From assembly GCA_021157445.1 (NCBI GenBank), contig JAGGWM010000122.1:1-7816 (forward strand): a DNA stretch of 7,816 bases, written 5' to 3'. This DNA is from Thermococcus sp. Lineage in GTDB: Archaea > Methanobacteriota_B > Thermococci > Thermococcales > Thermococcaceae. Position numbers and translations under genes: made by a program. This document shows, piece by piece, positions 6,780-7,816 of this stretch; position 1 is the stretch's first letter; each line of letters begins with the position of its first letter. A model generated the notes under the pieces. It saw only the letters and a program-made list of their open reading frames with translations. It was not told where the DNA came from and searched no databases.

Positions 6780-6809
6780 ATTATATAATGTGTCTTGTTC
6801 TTATGTGAC
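6780..6809 (-). promoter_or_regulatory. Candidate promoter for the prfB-S55-mlaEFD-tmk-holB run
   Basis: On the minus strand a perfect -10 TATAAT (6785-6780) follows an imperfect -35 GTCACA (6809-6804, 4 of 6 matches to TTGACA) with an 18-bp spacer. Transcription would start near 6773, leaving a leader of about 20 nt that contains the prfB ribosome site. The -10 lies in the palindrome CATTATATAATG (6779-6790). The call rests on consensus matching only. Confidence 0.5.
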
Positions 6810-6811
6810 TT

Positions 6812-6840
6812 TTGCTATTAATGGACTATCATTATATCAT
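6812..6840 (+). promoter_or_regulatory. Candidate birA promoter
   Basis: A -35 TTGCTA (6812-6817) and -10 TATCAT (6835-6840) are separated by 17 bp, each with a partial consensus match. A start near 6847 would give a leader of about 30 nt ahead of ATG 6877, including AGGAGG (6864-6869). The -35 box is back to back with that of the minus-strand promoter, 2 bp apart. I found no clear BirA-type operator (paired TTGTAAAC-like half-sites) in the 124-bp intergenic region. Confidence 0.4.
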
Positions 6841-6876
6841 CACTCACAGAGGAAGGATGAATTAGGAGGCCGCAAA

Positions 6877-7816
6877 ATGCTTAAATCTAACACGACGAAA
6901 AAAAAAGTATTAAAGATTCTTCTAGAAAGAGAAGGCGATATAGTTTCTGGCTCAGAATTGAGCTCTTTATTGAAAGTATCAAGACAAACTATATGGAAAG
7001 CCATAGAATCTTTAAGGGAAGAAGGGTTTTACATCGAGTCAATACCTCATCAAGGATATAGATTGTTGAACAAAAGCAATGCCGACCTTAGCCCCACCTG
7101 GATAGAGCTTTCCCTTGACGATATATCATGGGGACATCCTGTTTTGTACTGGGATTCTTTAGATTCCACTCAAGAACCTGCCAAATCCCTAGCACGCCAG
7201 GGAGCAAATGAAGGAATTGTTATCCTAGCAGGAGAACAAAAAGCAGGCAGAGGAAGACTTGGACGAGAATGGCTATCGCCTGAAGAAGGGAGTATAAGCC
7301 TTTCCGTGATATCTCGCCCTAATATAGACCCCAGTTTTTTGCAGCTTTTGAGTTTATCAACGGCTATAGCAGTACACGACTGCTTAGAGGAACTATTCAA
7401 TATAGATCTTGAACTTAAATGGCCCAACGATATTTTATGGAAAGGAGCTAAGATTTGCGGAATCTTGATTGAAGCTTCGAGCGAACCTGGCAAAGTACAC
7501 TATGCCATCATAGGAATAGGTTTAAATGCCAACCTAAATCCAAAAACCTTAAGTGCAGTAAATAAACCGGCTACATCTCTTAAGGCCATACTGGGACGCA
7601 AGGTTCATAGAGGAGAAATAGTAGCAGCATTGGTAAGACAACTTCAGAAAAAAATTAATAACTTGGAAAAACCAGAAGGAATTACGGAATGTATAAGAAA
7701 GTACTCAAAGTTGTGTTCGACTTTGGGAATGCAAGTAAAAATAGAACAAGACAATCAAGTTATTAAGGGTATTGCAGAAGGCATTTCACCACTGGGTAAC
7801 CTCATAGTGAGGTCTG
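6877..7816 (+). CDS. birA: Bifunctional biotin-[acetyl-CoA-carboxylase] ligase / biotin repressor BirA, partial at the 3' end
   Basis: It activates biotin to biotinyl-5'-AMP and attaches it to biotin carboxyl carrier proteins. The N-terminal DNA-binding domain suggests it also represses biotin genes. The window holds 313 codons; the end lies past 7816, probably close, since the C-terminal cap domain has begun. Seen: a winged helix-turn-helix (about 8-64: SGSELSSLLKVSRQTIWKAI then GYRLL); DSTQEPAK (96-103); the biotinyl-AMP loop GRGRLGREW (124-132, following QKA); KWPNDIL (181-187); KICGILIE (192-199); GIGLNAN (213-219); and GIAEGISPLGNLIV (298-311), the start of the C-terminal SH3-like domain. 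The usual STN tripeptide reads STQ. ATG 6877 is set by AGGAGG (6864-6869), 7 nt upstream. It is divergent from prfB. Confidence 0.96.
   Translation, partial: MLKSNTTKKKVLKILLEREGDIVSGSELSSLLKVSRQTIWKAIESLREEGFYIESIPHQGYRLLNKSNADLSPTWIELSLDDISWGHPVLYWDSLDSTQEPAKSLARQGANEGIVILAGEQKAGRGRLGREWLSPEEGSISLSVISRPNIDPSFLQLLSLSTAIAVHDCLEELFNIDLELKWPNDILWKGAKICGILIEASSEPGKVHYAIIGIGLNANLNPKTLSAVNKPATSLKAILGRKVHRGEIVAALVRQLQKKINNLEKPEGITECIRKYSKLCSTLGMQVKIEQDNQVIKGIAEGISPLGNLIVRS

Noticed and set aside
6753..6876. BirA operator or riboswitch in the divergent region
   Set aside because: I found no paired TTGTAAAC-like half-sites. At 124 bp with a promoter for each side there is little room for a structured leader.
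7170..7493. A 107-codon open frame on the minus strand within birA
   Set aside because: It is antisense to the conserved catalytic core of birA, with no motif and no ribosome site that I could see.

Overview
The window looks like a chromosomal segment of a diderm (two-membrane) anaerobe. It contains a phospholipid-transport ABC system (MlaE, MlaF, MlaD) whose MlaD ends in a predicted outer-membrane beta domain with a C-terminal aromatic signature. Next to it is an exported SpoIVB-type (S55) protein. Base composition is AT-rich, roughly 40% GC by eye. The long-MlaD architecture without MlaA/B/C in the cluster, together with the S55 protein, recalls Synergistota or diderm Firmicutes (Negativicutes). 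Synergistota is my tentative preference, but this is inference from gene content and not from a database match.

Layout. From 6752 down to the left edge, seven genes lie head to tail on the minus strand: prfB (release factor 2, read through a programmed +1 frameshift), an exported S55-family protein, mlaE (permease), mlaF (ATPase), mlaD (MCE protein), tmk (thymidylate kinase) and the start of holB (DNA polymerase III delta', cut by the window edge). Gaps are 34 bp (prfB/S55), 30 bp (S55/mlaE), 4-bp overlaps (mlaE/mlaF and mlaF/mlaD), 46 bp (mlaD/tmk) and a 29-bp overlap (tmk/holB). No convincing intrinsic terminator lies between them, so one operon is likely. On the plus strand, birA (biotin protein ligase with an N-terminal winged helix) starts at 6877 and runs off the right edge. 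A 124-bp divergent intergenic region (6753-6876) holds a plausible promoter for each direction. No stretch longer than 300 bp lacks a gene. I saw no tRNA, rRNA, CRISPR or mobile element.

How the genes work together. MlaF (cytoplasmic ATPase) and MlaE (inner-membrane permease) form the ABC core. MlaD is anchored in the inner membrane by an N-terminal helix. It carries an MCE ring domain, a long periplasmic helical section, and a C-terminal beta-rich domain likely to sit in the outer membrane. This would make a one-protein bridge between the two membranes. The S55 protein just upstream is secreted and may act in the same compartment; that link rests only on position. The flanking genes (prfB, tmk, holB, birA) are housekeeping functions.

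Several starts were moved from the longest open frame to sites with better Shine-Dalgarno spacing or family fit: mlaD at 2258, mlaF at a TTG at 3022, mlaE at a TTG at 3798 and the S55 gene at 5598. The prfB gene was extended upstream across the frameshift to 6752.
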